64,000 nt of DNA from Methylococcales bacterium (GCA_026399095.1 JAPLRP010000030.1:1-64000); one strand, 5' to 3'. Positions 36,729-47,696 are shown, numbered from the stretch's first letter. The notes: generated by a model from the sequence alone, not told the origin. Made by a program: numbers and translations.

Positions 36729-38179
36729 GTGAAGAAATTTTAATCAATGTAACGCCCCCTGAAACACGGGTGGCCGTCATTGAAAATGGCGTTTTGCAAG
36801 AACTCATTATTGAAAGAACACGCGAGCGAGGGCTAGTGGGTAATATCTATAAAGGTGAAGTGTGCCGTGTTTTACCGGGTATGCAGGCAGCTTTTGTTGA
36901 TATTGGTTTACCCAAAGCTGCTTTTATTCATCTTTCAGATTTGTGCGCTAAGGATTTGGAAGAAAAAGGTTCAGAATTTATTGAACATTACTTGCATGAA
37001 GGCCAGAATCTTGTCGTACAAGTTGTAAAAGATCCCTTAGGTACTAAAGGGGCTCGCTTGACCACTGAAATATCTATTCCCTCGCGTTACCAGGTATATA
37101 TGCCATACTCGAATAATTCGGGTGTTTCTCAGCGCATTGAATCTGAGGATGAACGTATCCGCTTAAGAACTTGTCTGGACACTTTCAGGCAAGATAATAA
37201 GTGCGGCGGTTTTATCGCAAGAACAGCTGCTGAATGCGTGCAAGAGTCAATTTTGCTTGCAGATATGATGTTTTTACTAAAATTGTGGGAATCAATTTTA
37301 AAAAAAATTGCCACGGCAAACCCCAAGCAGTTTATTCATAAGGATTTACCTTTAAGCATTAGAACATTAAGGGATTTGTATAAAGAAGGTATTGATAGGG
37401 TTCGTGTAGATTCAAAAGAAACCTATCACCGGTTACTTGAATTTGCCGAGGTGTTTGTACCGGAGATTGTGCCAGTGATCGAACATTATTCGGGTGAGTG
37501 TCCGGTATTTGACATTTACAGTGTCGAAGATGAAATTAAAAAAGCGCTGGAGCGTAAAGTTAAACTCAAGTCTGGTGGCTATTTGATATTTGACCAGACA
37601 GAAGCAATGACGACAGTGGATGTTAATACTGGCGGCTATGTGGGTGGACGTAACCTGGAGGAGACTATTTTTAAAACTAATCTGGAAGCAGCTCAAACCA
37701 TCGCACGCCAGCTTAGACTAAGAAACTTAGGCGGTATCATTATTATCGATTTTATTGATATGAAAAGTGATGACCATAAGAAGTTAGTGTTGCAGGCACT
37801 AGAGCGTAATTTAGAAAAGGACCGCGCAAAAACAAAAATTACAGAAGTTTCGGTGCTAGGTTTGGTAGAGATGACACGTAAAAGAACACGTGAAAGTTTG
37901 GAACATATTCTCTGTGAGCCCTGTAACGCCTGTGGTGGTCGTGGGGTTTTAAAAACGGCAGAATCAATGTGCTTGGAAATTTTTAGGGAGATTATTCGGG
38001 AAGTTAGGCTCTACAAGGTGCAAACAATATTGGTTCTTGCTTCTAATGAAGTAGTTGAAATGCTGCTTGATGAAGAGGCAGATATGTTGGCTGAGTTGGA
38101 AGTGTTTTTGGGTGTACAGATTAAGTTCAGAGTAGAGGCACAATATAACCAAGAGCAGTATGATGTGGTACTTCTTTAA
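36725..38179 (+). CDS. rng: Ribonuclease G
   Basis: RNase G matures the 5' end of 16S rRNA and decays some mRNAs. The 484-aa protein has an S1 domain (GNIYKGEVCRVLPGMQAAFV, about 35-120), the catalytic metal-binding DVNTGGYVGGRNLEET and IIIDFIDMKSDDH near 300-345, and the zinc-link CEPCNACGGRG near 398. It lacks the long C-terminal scaffold of RNase E. The ATGA overlap with maf shows coupling; yhdP-like follows in the same conserved order as in E. coli. Confidence 0.97.
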   Translation: MSEEILINVTPPETRVAVIENGVLQELIIERTRERGLVGNIYKGEVCRVLPGMQAAFVDIGLPKAAFIHLSDLCAKDLEEKGSEFIEHYLHEGQNLVVQVVKDPLGTKGARLTTEISIPSRYQVYMPYSNNSGVSQRIESEDERIRLRTCLDTFRQDNKCGGFIARTAAECVQESILLADMMFLLKLWESILKKIATANPKQFIHKDLPLSIRTLRDLYKEGIDRVRVDSKETYHRLLEFAEVFVPEIVPVIEHYSGECPVFDIYSVEDEIKKALERKVKLKSGGYLIFDQTEAMTTVDVNTGGYVGGRNLEETIFKTNLEAAQTIARQLRLRNLGGIIIIDFIDMKSDDHKKLVLQALERNLEKDRAKTKITEVSVLGLVEMTRKRTRESLEHILCEPCNACGGRGVLKTAESMCLEIFREIIREVRLYKVQTILVLASNEVVEMLLDEEADMLAELEVFLGVQIKFRVEAQYNQEQYDVVLL

Positions 38180-38229
38180 GGTGCAAAACTAAAAATGTTA
38201 CTTTTGTCTTTAATCTTGATTATGAACCT

Positions 38230-41200
38230 ATGATTCATCATCTTAAGCGTGCAACGCGTCATTTGATTTTCTGGTCTTTGATTGTCTGTGCTGTCAGTTT
38301 AACTGGCGTACGTTTATTATTGATGGAGATTGATCATTATAAATCTGATTTATCAGCGCGAGTTAGCGAGTTTGCCGGTGCACAGGTAACTATCGGCCAT
38401 TTACAGGCAAATATGCGAGGCTATAGCCCTGAGCTGGTGTTAAAGGATATTGAAATATTATCGATTATTGCCAATCAGCCTCCTCCGATTCAACTCAAAG
38501 AAATACGTATTGGAATTAATCTGCTTGATGTTCTGTTTAACAGTGATCGATTGGCATCATCGTGGGTTACGCTTGTGGGAGCCAAACTAACCGTAAAACG
38601 TAATCAGGATGGAAGTATTGCCATTGTTGGTTTAAAAGCCAGTGACGAAAAACCTTTATGGTTGTTACAGGGAAGTAAATATGAGGTTTTGCAAAGTGAA
38701 ATTCGTTGGCAGGACGAATTAAGAAAAACAAAAATAGATGTTATAGGATCATTAGACTTTGCCATTATTAATAGCGGTCCACGTCATAAGTTAAATATGT
38801 TGGTGGAGTTGCCGCAACAATATGGCGATAATTTAACCGTTTCAATGGATTTAAAAGGCAATATTTTTGAACCATCTAGTCTTGATGGCACTGTTTATTT
38901 AGAAGGAAAAAATATTAAGTCGGCTCAGTGGCTTAAAGGCCAGTTGCCATTTGCCATAAGTATTGGCTCCGGTATCGCAGATTTTAAGTTTTGGAGTGAG
39001 TTAAAACATTCAAAATTGGTTTCGTTTGTAAGTGAAGCACAAGTCCAACAACTGAAACTAACTAAATCAGACGAAGAAACATTTTTTGTTAAGCAACTGA
39101 AATCCCAAATCCACTGGGAGCATAAAGATAGTCAATGGTACTTGCATGTTCCTCATTTTTTACTGGAAACAATGGATAATAAATGGCCTGCTACTGTGTT
39201 TAGTATTTTTGGTGATCAAAGTAAAGATAATAAATTGAATAGCCTGGGAGTTTTTGTTGATTTTGTAGACTTAGAGAAAGCCACCGCTTTATTAAAATTT
39301 TTTGCTCCACTGTCAAAAGATGTCGCTGAATTATTAGCAAAATCCCAGTTAAAGGGTTCCTTGGAGCAGTGCTCATTATATGTAGATTTGAATGAAAAAC
39401 ATTTCGCAGTCAACGGACAATTTGACCAGATAAGTATTGCTTCATCGTCGGCAATACCGGGAATAGAAAACTTGAGCGGTAAAGTAAAAGGTACTGATCA
39501 AAAGGGACAAGTGGTTTTGGCAACAAAAGATGCCCACTTGATAACGTCAGGTATGTTTCGTGATGTAATTAATATTACAAATCTAAACGGTGCCATAAAC
39601 TGGCAGCAAAATCTTGACGATTGGATGATGTCGAGTCCATTCATTCAATTAGATTCTCCCGATATAAAAACAAAAAGCCGATTAAGGGTGACTGTTCCAA
39701 AAACGAAGGGACAAAAGACTTTTTTGGATTTACAAACCGTATTTTCAATTGAAGATGTGAGTAAAGCAACTCGTTATTTACCTGTGAGCACCATGAAGAA
39801 GTCGGTTGTAGATTGGTTGGATACAGCTTTAATTAGTGGTCGCGTCCCCAGTGGTAATATTTTATTTTACGGGCATTTAAGCGATTTTCCTTTTACAGGA
39901 AGGCAGGGTGTTTTTGAAGTGCCGTTTGATGTAGAGCAATTAGAATTGAATTACCTTCCAGATTGGCCACGTTTAAGCGAGTTAGGTGGACATGTTTTAT
40001 TTTTACAGGAAGGCTTACACGTTAATTTGACCAAGGGCTTTAGTGATAGGGTAAAAATTAATCAGGCTATGTTGACTATACCTGTGTTGGGTGCGAGTGA
40101 ACATTTACTGGTTCAGGGAAAGCTGGAAACCGAGATATTACAGGGATTGGAGTTTATGCAAAAAACACCTCTTAATTCATCGGCTGAGAAGTTGTTAGGT
40201 GCAGTAGAGCCAAAAGGAAATACCCAAATATTATTGGACTTAAAGCTCCCTTTAGCTGATGGCGCTACGGAAAAAGTGAATGGTTCTGCGCAACTTGTAA
40301 ATGCCAGGCTTAAAGTGAAATCCCTTGATTTAGACGTCAGTCAAATTAATGGTGCTTTAAAGTTTAATGAAAAAGGCTTATACAGTGACATTATTAAAGC
40401 GTCAGCATTAAACAATCCTATCAAAATAAATATTAAAAGCTCTGATATTCAGACAGACGTTAATGTTACTGGCCGAGTCGGTGTCAATGATCTTCGTGGA
40501 CAGTTTAAAATACCCGGGTGGAATTTGTCTGAGGGTGCGACAGATTATCAGTTAAAGCTTCAATTGCCTTACGATGACAGTTTTTCAGAATTGCTGGTGC
40601 AATCTAATTTGTCGGGTTTGTCATTGGATTTGCCGGGTGCTTTAGCCAAAACAAGAGAGCAACAAAGATCATTAGCTTTAGCCTTTAATTTAACTAGTGA
40701 CGGGACACTACCTATTAAAGTTAATTATGATAATCAATTAAAAGCAGCCATAAAATATGACATCAAGCAACTACAAGTTGAATCAGGGAATGTGTTGCTG
40801 GGTAAGGGTGATGTTGAACAAAGCGAAAAACCGGGTATAAACCTTAAGATTAATCGTGAACGACTTGCCTTGCAAGATTGGGCAGGTCTTGCTTTAAAAG
40901 TCTCAAGTGCAAAGGATAGTGACACAACAGTCGCATTAAATAGCCTTAATGAAATTCAGATACACGGTGATCATGGGTTGTGGAAAAAAGCAGATTTTGG
41001 ATTGATTGATCTTACATTAAAACTTGACGGTCATTATTGGGCTGGAGATATCAGCAGTTCAATTGCCAAAGGAAAATTTAAAATACCAACAGATCTTAGA
41101 GGTGCTGATAGTGTTCTTTTGACTATGGATATGCTTGATTTTTCCGTAATAAAACAGCTTAAATCTCAAGGTGAAACGGGGTCAAAACTAGCGCCGGATT

Positions 41201-42066
41201 TTATGCCTTTAGTATCGCTTAGCAGTCAAAAAACCCTATGGCAGTCTGTTGATCTTGGTCAGTTTAATATCGTAACTGAACGCATACCAAATGGAATTGC
41301 TTTTAAACGTGTTGAATTAACAGGGGTTGATCAGAAACTTGCTTTTTCTGGAGATTGGAAAGTCAATGGTAATCAGTCTGAAACCCATATAAAAGGCGAT
41401 CTTGTTATGCCGCATGCTGGTCAATTTTTCTCTAAATTAGGTATTAGCAAAGATTTAACCGAAACTAATGCGGTTGTCGATTTTACAGGTGATTGGAAGG
41501 CCGCGCCTTATCAGTTTTCATTAGCGGATTTACACAGCCAGATAGGTGTTAATTTTACAAATGGACGTATTTTAGGAATAGAACCAGGTTTTGGCAGGGT
41601 ATTAGGTATCTTGGCGATGGCTCAATGGATAAAGCGCTTTCAGTTGGACTTTAGTGATGTGTTTGATGATGGCTTGACGTTTGCTAATATAACTGGAACT
41701 TTTAATTTGTTAAACGGTAAGGCAGTGACAAACAATCTTGTCGTAGATGCCATACCTGCAAAAATTAGCATTACAGGGAGTAATGATTTGATAAATAAAA
41801 CGGTTGATTACAATGTTAACGTAGTCCCAAAAAGTGCTGATGCTGTTCCTGTTGCTGGTACAATTATGGGGAAAGTGGCGGACTTCATTGGTCGGACTTT
41901 AACGGGTAAGGATCAAGAGGGCTTTTTCTTTGGATCGCAGTATTTAGTTATAGGTGGATGGGGTAATGTACAAATTATTCCAGTACATGAAAACGACGGC
42001 TTGTTACAGAAAACTTGGGATGGTATTACGGATTTTCCATGGCTAAAAAAAAGTACAGAACATTAA
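38230..42066 (+). CDS. yhdP: YhdP family (AsmA-like) envelope protein
   Basis: The 1278-aa protein has one N-terminal membrane anchor (HLIFWSLIVCAVSLTGVRLLL) followed by a very long, beta-rich periplasmic region, and a C-terminal domain with NFTNGRILGIEPGFGRVLGIL and GTFNLLNGKAVTNNL. This is the DUF3971/AsmA-C architecture of YhdP, one of the bridge-like proteins implicated in moving phospholipids to the outer membrane in E. coli. Gene order rng-yhdP-nitrilase-tldD is also conserved in Enterobacteria, which supports the assignment. Confidence 0.93.
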   Translation: MIHHLKRATRHLIFWSLIVCAVSLTGVRLLLMEIDHYKSDLSARVSEFAGAQVTIGHLQANMRGYSPELVLKDIEILSIIANQPPPIQLKEIRIGINLLDVLFNSDRLASSWVTLVGAKLTVKRNQDGSIAIVGLKASDEKPLWLLQGSKYEVLQSEIRWQDELRKTKIDVIGSLDFAIINSGPRHKLNMLVELPQQYGDNLTVSMDLKGNIFEPSSLDGTVYLEGKNIKSAQWLKGQLPFAISIGSGIADFKFWSELKHSKLVSFVSEAQVQQLKLTKSDEETFFVKQLKSQIHWEHKDSQWYLHVPHFLLETMDNKWPATVFSIFGDQSKDNKLNSLGVFVDFVDLEKATALLKFFAPLSKDVAELLAKSQLKGSLEQCSLYVDLNEKHFAVNGQFDQISIASSSAIPGIENLSGKVKGTDQKGQVVLATKDAHLITSGMFRDVINITNLNGAINWQQNLDDWMMSSPFIQLDSPDIKTKSRLRVTVPKTKGQKTFLDLQTVFSIEDVSKATRYLPVSTMKKSVVDWLDTALISGRVPSGNILFYGHLSDFPFTGRQGVFEVPFDVEQLELNYLPDWPRLSELGGHVLFLQEGLHVNLTKGFSDRVKINQAMLTIPVLGASEHLLVQGKLETEILQGLEFMQKTPLNSSAEKLLGAVEPKGNTQILLDLKLPLADGATEKVNGSAQLVNARLKVKSLDLDVSQINGALKFNEKGLYSDIIKASALNNPIKINIKSSDIQTDVNVTGRVGVNDLRGQFKIPGWNLSEGATDYQLKLQLPYDDSFSELLVQSNLSGLSLDLPGALAKTREQQRSLALAFNLTSDGTLPIKVNYDNQLKAAIKYDIKQLQVESGNVLLGKGDVEQSEKPGINLKINRERLALQDWAGLALKVSSAKDSDTTVALNSLNEIQIHGDHGLWKKADFGLIDLTLKLDGHYWAGDISSSIAKGKFKIPTDLRGADSVLLTMDMLDFSVIKQLKSQGETGSKLAPDFMPLVSLSSQKTLWQSVDLGQFNIVTERIPNGIAFKRVELTGVDQKLAFSGDWKVNGNQSETHIKGDLVMPHAGQFFSKLGISKDLTETNAVVDFTGDWKAAPYQFSLADLHSQIGVNFTNGRILGIEPGFGRVLGILAMAQWIKRFQLDFSDVFDDGLTFANITGTFNLLNGKAVTNNLVVDAIPAKISITGSNDLINKTVDYNVNVVPKSADAVPVAGTIMGKVADFIGRTLTGKDQEGFFFGSQYLVIGGWGNVQIIPVHENDGLLQKTWDGITDFPWLKKSTEH

Positions 42067-42076
42067 GAGATACGAT

Positions 42077-42895
42077 ATGACTAAATGCGCAGCCATACAA
42101 ATGGCGTCAAGCCCTAATATAAGCTTTAATTTGTTGGAGGCCGATAAACTTATCGCCGAAGCCGTTAAGGCAGGTGCAAAATTGGTGGCCTTGCCAGAAA
42201 ATTTTGCTTTAATGGGTGATCATGAATCAGACAAACTTAAAGCAAAAGAAGTCGATGGCTCGGGGCCTATACAAGACTTTCTTGCCGCAGTCGCAAAAAA
42301 ATATGCCGTTTGGGTCGTTGGGGGTACTATTCCAATTGCTGCCAATGACAGTAATAAAGTGCGGGCAGCTTGTCTTATTTATAACGATAAAGGTGAGCGG
42401 GTCGGTCGTTACGATAAAGTCCATTTGTTTGATGTAAATGTTCCGGGAACTAACGAAGTTTATCGTGAATCAGATTCAATTGAAGCGGGCACTGAGTCTC
42501 AGCTTTTTGATACTCCTTTTGGAAAATTAGGCGTTGCTGTTTGTTATGATCTGCGGTTCCCAGAGTTTTTTCGAAAAATGAGCAGATTGGGTGTTGAAAT
42601 TTTGGTCGTCCCTTCCGCATTTACTGCTGAAACAGGTGCAGCCCACTGGGAGGTTTTGTTGCGTGCGCGTGCAGTGGAAAATCTTTGTTACGTTATCGCA
42701 CCGAATCAGGGTGGTTTTCATATTAATGGCCGTAAAACTTTTGGTCATAGTATGATTGTTGACCCTTGGGGTGTAGTTCTTGATTGTTATAAGACGGGCG
42801 GGGGTTATGTTTTGGCGGAAATAGATAGAGAACGACTGGAGAAAGTCAGGGAAGTATTTCCGGTTTTAAATCATAGACGTTTTTTCTGTGAATAA
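42077..42895 (+). CDS. Carbon-nitrogen hydrolase (Nit1/deaminated-glutathione-amidase-like)
   Basis: The 272-aa nitrilase-superfamily protein carries the catalytic Glu (VALPENFALMG), Lys (GRYDKVHLFDVNVPG) and Cys (GVAVCYDLRFPEFFR). The DVNVPG and YRESDSIEAG segments are characteristic of the Nit1 branch, which in characterised members repairs deaminated glutathione. The precise substrate is inference. It sits 10 bp after yhdP and overlaps the next gene. Confidence 0.93.
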   Translation: MTKCAAIQMASSPNISFNLLEADKLIAEAVKAGAKLVALPENFALMGDHESDKLKAKEVDGSGPIQDFLAAVAKKYAVWVVGGTIPIAANDSNKVRAACLIYNDKGERVGRYDKVHLFDVNVPGTNEVYRESDSIEAGTESQLFDTPFGKLGVAVCYDLRFPEFFRKMSRLGVEILVVPSAFTAETGAAHWEVLLRARAVENLCYVIAPNQGGFHINGRKTFGHSMIVDPWGVVLDCYKTGGGYVLAEIDRERLEKVREVFPVLNHRRFFCE

Positions 42896-42896
42896 T

Positions 42897-43487
42897 ATGA
42901 AAGTCATTATTAACTCATTATTGCTGTCTTTAGCGTTGGTTTCTTGCGGGATTTCAGAGGACAGCCGTTATCGGAGCACTGCAATGCTTGAACGCCCACC
43001 TGTTCTTCCTTCGAGCAAACAGCCAGGCGAACAACGAGTGATTGATACCAGTATAATTCCAAAAAAACGCGAACAGTCTGGTTTGGGTGCAGATGTTTAC
43101 ATGGTTGAGGCTAGGCCAATGCAATTAGTCATCAAAAAAACCTTTGATTATTCTTGGCATGCGCTGGGTCTGGCGTTGAAACAGAATCAAATAAAAATAA
43201 TTGACCATGAGCAAGATAAAGGACTTTATTACGTCTCTTATAGGGAAAAAAATCTGCTTGAAAATGCTGTTTCGTTATTTAAAAAGGATCAAGAAAATGA
43301 ATCTCGGGAAGCAAATACTGTTTTAAAGCTAAAGCAAGAGGGTGAAGAAACCAAAATATCGATAGTCCCTGCTAATCCCAATGAACCGGTCAGCAATGGT
43401 TTTGATGAGGAGGATAGCAGTAGTGACTCTGAGGGGTTGCTATGGGGGCTTTATGAAACCTTGCGTAATAATTTAAAAGAAGAATAA
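42897..43487 (+). CDS. bamC: BamC-like outer membrane lipoprotein
   Basis: A lipoprotein signal is visible (VIINSLLLSLALVSCG, with Cys near residue 17 of the ATG start), followed by a proline-rich unstructured segment with RYRSTAMLERPPVLPSSKQ, the region by which BamC docks on BamD, then a helix-grip-like domain (WHALGLALKQNQIKIIDHE). This matches the NlpB/BamC family, an accessory lipoprotein of the beta-barrel assembly machine. BamC normally neighbours dapA; here it lies between the nitrilase gene and tldD, so the assignment is good but not certain. The GTG at 42888 is an alternative start. Confidence 0.75.
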   Translation: MKVIINSLLLSLALVSCGISEDSRYRSTAMLERPPVLPSSKQPGEQRVIDTSIIPKKREQSGLGADVYMVEARPMQLVIKKTFDYSWHALGLALKQNQIKIIDHEQDKGLYYVSYREKNLLENAVSLFKKDQENESREANTVLKLKQEGEETKISIVPANPNEPVSNGFDEEDSSSDSEGLLWGLYETLRNNLKEE

Positions 43488-43574
43488 TTAAGGGACAAGG
43501 TTCACGATTAGAGTAAATAGAGCTGACTTTTGAACCTTAAATCTTAAACCTTAAACATTTATTTTGAAGTTGTG

Positions 43575-45014
43575 ATGGAACTATTAAATCTTGCAAGACA
43601 AGCTATTCTTATACCGGCTGGTATTCAGGATGGTGATGTAGAAAAAATCATGAGTCGTTTGCTCAGTTCACCCGTTGATGCTGCTGATATTTATTTTCAG
43701 TCAAGTCATACAGAATCTTGGGTCATGGAGGGCGGCATTATTAAAGAGGGCAGTTATAGCATTGAGCAAGGCGCTGGTGTTCGAGCTGTATCAGGTGAGA
43801 AAACCGGTTTTGCTTATAGTGACCGTATTGAATTACCGGTATTACTGGAAGCGGCTAATAATGTTAAAGCCATTGTAAGGCAAGGACAAGATGTTCAGGT
43901 TGGGTTGTTAAATACAAAGAATACGGCATTTTATTATCCTGTTGCCAATCCTCTAAAGTCTTTGGCAGAGCAGCAGAAAATTGATTTATTACGCAGAGTT
44001 GATAGCGAGACACGTAAACTGGATGGGCGTATAGAAGAAGTCATTATCAGCTTGAGTGGTGTGCATGAAACCATTCTCGTGGTTAATCAAGATGGCTCAT
44101 TAGCCGCTGATATACGTCCTTTGGTGCGTATGAATGTAACTGTAATTGTCGTAGAAAATGGACGTCGTGAACAGGCCAGCATGGGTGGAGGTGGGCGTAG
44201 CGATTACAATTATTTTATCGATCAGAACCTTGCGCTTGAATACGGTAAAGAGGCTGTAAGACAAGCTCTGGTTAATCTGGAAGCTGAAGAGGCGCCGGCA
44301 GGTAATATGACGGTAGTTTTGGGGCCGGGTTGGCCGGGTATTTTATTGCATGAAGCTATTGGGCATGGCTTGGAAGGTGACTTTAATCGTAAAGGTACTT
44401 CTGCATTTAGTGGGCGTGTCGGTGAGCGTGTAGCTTCTGATTTATGTACTGTTGTTGATGACGGTACGCTTCAAGGACGACGCGGTTCTTTAAGTATTGA
44501 TGATGAAGGTACACCGACAGAAAAAACGGTTTTAATTGAAAATGGTATTCTTAAAGGCTATATGCAGGATAAGTTGAATGCCCGTTTAATGGGTGTAAGA
44601 TCTACCGGTAATGGTCGTCGTGAATCCTACGCGAGCTTGCCCATGCCACGGATGACGAATACTTATATGTTGCCGGGTTCTCATAATCCTGAAGAAATTA
44701 TAAAATCGGTAAAAAAAGGTTTGTATGCTAAAAACTTTGCCGGTGGACAGGTCGATATCACCTCCGGTAAATTTGTGTTCTCTGCCAGCGAAGCTTATTT
44801 GATTGAAAATGGCAAGATAACGCGTGCCATTAAAGGTGCAACACTCATAGGTAACGGCCCTGACGTCTTAACTAAAGTGTCTATGGTTGGTAATGATCTA
44901 GAGCTTGATAGTGGTGTTGGCAGTTGTGGCAAGGATGGACAAAGTGTTCCAGTCGGTGTTGGTCAGCCAACGATTAAGATTGATGGATTGACAGTTGGCG
45001 GAACGAGTGTTTAA
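43575..45014 (+). CDS. tldD: Metalloprotease TldD
   Basis: TldD carries the zinc site of the TldD/TldE heterodimer, which trims peptides such as microcin B17 precursor and CcdA. The signature [18 protein letters not shown] near residue 256 is intact (HExxxH). Other family segments are [16 protein letters not shown] and [18 protein letters not shown]. The ATG at 43575 is used over GTG at 43572. Its partner pmbA follows 96 bp downstream. Confidence 0.97.
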   Translation: MELLNLARQAILIPAGIQDGDVEKIMSRLLSSPVDAADIYFQSSHTESWVMEGGIIKEGSYSIEQGAGVRAVSGEKTGFAYSDRIELPVLLEAANNVKAIVRQGQDVQVGLLNTKNTAFYYPVANPLKSLAEQQKIDLLRRVDSETRKLDGRIEEVIISLSGVHETILVVNQDGSLAADIRPLVRMNVTVIVVENGRREQASMGGGGRSDYNYFIDQNLALEYGKEAVRQALVNLEAEEAPAGNMTVVLGPGWPGILLHEAIGHGLEGDFNRKGTSAFSGRVGERVASDLCTVVDDGTLQGRRGSLSIDDEGTPTEKTVLIENGILKGYMQDKLNARLMGVRSTGNGRRESYASLPMPRMTNTYMLPGSHNPEEIIKSVKKGLYAKNFAGGQVDITSGKFVFSASEAYLIENGKITRAIKGATLIGNGPDVLTKVSMVGNDLELDSGVGSCGKDGQSVPVGVGQPTIKIDGLTVGGTSV

Positions 45015-45110
45015 TTGAATTTTATTGCCATCTTATCTACTAGCCTAACATTAATAGATCAATTGTTGATTTAGGTTGCTACTGACTCATTAAAGATTAA
45101 GAGAAATATA

Positions 45111-46442
45111 GTGCAAAATCAGGAAGAAATAAATCGATTGAAAAACATTGTTCAAGATTTGTTGGACGAAGCAAAAAGACAGGGTGCCAGCGCATCTGAA
45201 GCTGGATTGAGCCAGGAAAACGGTTTGACCGTTTCTGCTCGTTTGGGTGACGTAGAAACTATAGAACATCATTGTGGTCAAGGCCTTGGTATTACAGTCT
45301 ATTTTGATCAACGCAAAGGGTCTGCCAGTACTACTGACTTATCACCGGAATCGATTAAAGAAACAGTGAGTGCTGCCTGTAGTATTGCCCGCTATACCAG
45401 TGAAGATGAATTTGCCGGTTTGCCTGAAAAAGACCTGCTTGCAACTGAATTCCCCGACTTGGATCTTAATCATCCTTGGGGAATTAGTGTTGATGATGCC
45501 ATTGCATTGGCTATTGAATGTGAAGATGCTGCTCGAAATTTTGATTCTGAAATCAGTAATTCGGAAGGGGCGTCAGTTAATACTCATCAAGGCACTCATG
45601 TGATGGGTAATAGTCTGGGGTTTCTTCATGGTTATACCTCAACTCGCCATTCCTTAAGTTGTTCGGTACTAGCACAGCGCGGCGAAAGTATGCAGCGCGA
45701 TTATTGGTATAGTGTCGCAAGAAATGCTTTGAATTTGGAGGCAGCTTCTGAGATAGGAAAAAAAGCCGCGCAACGAGCGCTTAGGCGTTTGGAGGGGCGT
45801 ACTTTAAGTACCCGTCAATGCCCTGTTTTGTATAGTGCAGAAATTGCCTCGGGTTTGCTATCTTCATTTATTGGCGCAATTAGTGGCGGCAATTTATATC
45901 GTAAGTCTTCTTTTTTACTGGATGCTTTAGATACACAAATTTTTCCTGAGTTTATTCGTATCTACGAGCAACCTCATTTAAAAGGTGCCTTAGGCAGTGC
46001 GGCATTCGACGGTGAGGGTGTTGCTACAAAATCCCACGATATTGTGAGTGAAGGTATTCTCCGTAGTTATGTGTTAAGTACCTATTCAGCGCGTAAACTA
46101 GGTTTGCATAGTACAGGCAATGCGGGTGGTGTGCGTAATTTAACGATAGATACCGGTGCTCTTGATTTTCAGGGCATGCTAAAACAGTTGGATACCGGGT
46201 TATTGGTAACGGAGTTAATGGGACAGGGTGTTAATATTTTAACCGGGGATTATTCCCGTGGTGCTGCTGGCTTTTGGGTGGAAAACGGCCAAATCCAATA
46301 TCCGGTTGAAGAAATTACTATCGCCGGCAATCTTAAAGACATGTTGAGAAATATTGTTGCCGTGGGTAATGATATTGATTATCGTGGAAATGTACGAACC
46401 GGTTCTATTTTGGTCGAGCGTATGTCTATTGCCGGAGAGTAA
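45111..46442 (+). CDS. pmbA: PmbA/TldE metalloprotease partner
   Basis: PmbA (TldE) is the subunit without zinc ligands of the TldD/TldE protease. The 443-aa protein shows STTDLSPESIKETVSAACSIA, NSEGASVNTHQGTHVMGNSLGF and the C-terminal GAAGFWVENGQIQYPVEEITIAGNL. Translation begins at a GTG (MQNQEEINRLKN). Having tldD and pmbA adjacent differs from E. coli, where they are apart. A convergent terminator follows. Confidence 0.96.
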   Translation: MQNQEEINRLKNIVQDLLDEAKRQGASASEAGLSQENGLTVSARLGDVETIEHHCGQGLGITVYFDQRKGSASTTDLSPESIKETVSAACSIARYTSEDEFAGLPEKDLLATEFPDLDLNHPWGISVDDAIALAIECEDAARNFDSEISNSEGASVNTHQGTHVMGNSLGFLHGYTSTRHSLSCSVLAQRGESMQRDYWYSVARNALNLEAASEIGKKAAQRALRRLEGRTLSTRQCPVLYSAEIASGLLSSFIGAISGGNLYRKSSFLLDALDTQIFPEFIRIYEQPHLKGALGSAAFDGEGVATKSHDIVSEGILRSYVLSTYSARKLGLHSTGNAGGVRNLTIDTGALDFQGMLKQLDTGLLVTELMGQGVNILTGDYSRGAAGFWVENGQIQYPVEEITIAGNLKDMLRNIVAVGNDIDYRGNVRTGSILVERMSIAGE

Positions 46443-46503
46443 TTCGTTTTTATGGCTCAAATATATTCTTGCGGGATAAGATAATTCGCAACAAAAATAA
46501 ACT

Positions 46504-46539
46504 GCCACAGGCTTCCAGATTACTATTGGAATCTGTGGC
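46504..46539. terminator. Bidirectional terminator between pmbA and pyrD
   Basis: GCCACAG-N2-TTCCA pairs with TGGAA-N-CTGTGGC around a 9-nt loop; followed by GGCTTTTGC on plus. It lies in the 148-bp gap between convergent genes. Confidence 0.6.
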
Positions 46540-46590
46540 GGCTTTTGCAAGTAACCTAAAATAACTAATAGTCTTTTACTTGCTTTAACC

Positions 46591-47604
46591 TTACAAAGAC
46601 TTAACTATATCCTCAATCAACTGTGGTCCTCGATAAATCAGGCCACTGTATACCTGTAGCAAGTTCGCTCCTGCGTTTAATTTTTCTTGGGCATCCTCAG
46701 CGCTCAAAATGCCACCAGCCGCAATAATTGCAACGTTACCGTTGAGCTCAGTAGCTAATCCGCGGACAACATGCGTTGCTTTGTCTTTAACCGGCGCACC
46801 GCTTAAACCGCCCGCTTCATTGGCAAGTGGATGGCCTGCAATCAAGTCCCTTGATATTGTCGTGTTGGTCGCAATTACACCGTCTATTTCAAATTCCAGT
46901 AACAATTTGGCAATGTGGGCTATTTCATCATCGTTTAGATCCGGTGCAATTTTAATGGCTAAAGGCACATAAAAACCTTGCTCTCGCTGCAACTTGAGTT
47001 GCTCATCTTTTAAGGTGGCAATGAGTACTTTAACCTCATCACCCTGTTGTAACTGACGCAAATTTTTAGTGTTGGGTGACGAAATATTAATAGTAATGTA
47101 ACTGGCAGAGGCGTAGGCTTTTCTTAAACCGATTAAATAATCGTCAGTTGCATTTTCAATGGGCGTATCGAAATTTTTGCCGATATTAATGCCTAAAATG
47201 CCGGAGTAAGCACTCTGTTTTGCTTGGGCAAGCAAATGGTCTATGCCCAGATTATTAAAGCCCATGCGATTGATAATCGCTTGATGTTCAGGTAGTCTGA
47301 ATAATCGCGGCTTAGGATTGCCGGGTTGCGGGCGAGGAGTAACCGTACCTATTTCTAAAAATCCAAAGCCTAAGGCATCCAAGGCGCTAATGTAATCGCC
47401 ATTTTTATCCATGCCCGCAGCAAGACCAACAGGATTTTTAAAGTTTAACCCCATAATATTAACCGGCTTATCAGCAATAGTTGGGTAGATGAGTTTCCCA
47501 ATGCCGCTAGTCTGAGCAAGTTTTAAGAGCTTAAGGGTCACTTCGTGCGCAGTTTCTGGATCAAGTGAAAATAAAAAAGGACGAAGTAAGGGATAAAGAT
47601 TCAT
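46591..47604 (-). CDS. pyrD: Dihydroorotate dehydrogenase (quinone), class 2
   Basis: PyrD oxidises dihydroorotate to orotate at the inner membrane, passing electrons to ubiquinone. The 337-aa length and N-terminal amphipathic extension (MNLYPLLRPFLFSLDPETAHEV) are class 2 traits. Motifs are FKNPVGLAAGMDKNGD, FLEIGTVTPRPQPGNPKPRLFR, INISSPNTKNLRQLQ with the catalytic Ser, and IATNTTISR; FMN-phosphate binding by IAAGGILSAEDAQEKL. Confidence 0.98.
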   Translation of the reverse strand: MNLYPLLRPFLFSLDPETAHEVTLKLLKLAQTSGIGKLIYPTIADKPVNIMGLNFKNPVGLAAGMDKNGDYISALDALGFGFLEIGTVTPRPQPGNPKPRLFRLPEHQAIINRMGFNNLGIDHLLAQAKQSAYSGILGINIGKNFDTPIENATDDYLIGLRKAYASASYITINISSPNTKNLRQLQQGDEVKVLIATLKDEQLKLQREQGFYVPLAIKIAPDLNDDEIAHIAKLLLEFEIDGVIATNTTISRDLIAGHPLANEAGGLSGAPVKDKATHVVRGLATELNGNVAIIAAGGILSAEDAQEKLNAGANLLQVYSGLIYRGPQLIEDIVKSL

Positions 47605-47696
47605 GGGCTTGCTATGGGGTTATTAGTGATAAGTTCGTTTAGGGTGTCTTAACTCAAAACGCTATAGAGTACATAGACTCGTGGGAATGACCTCAG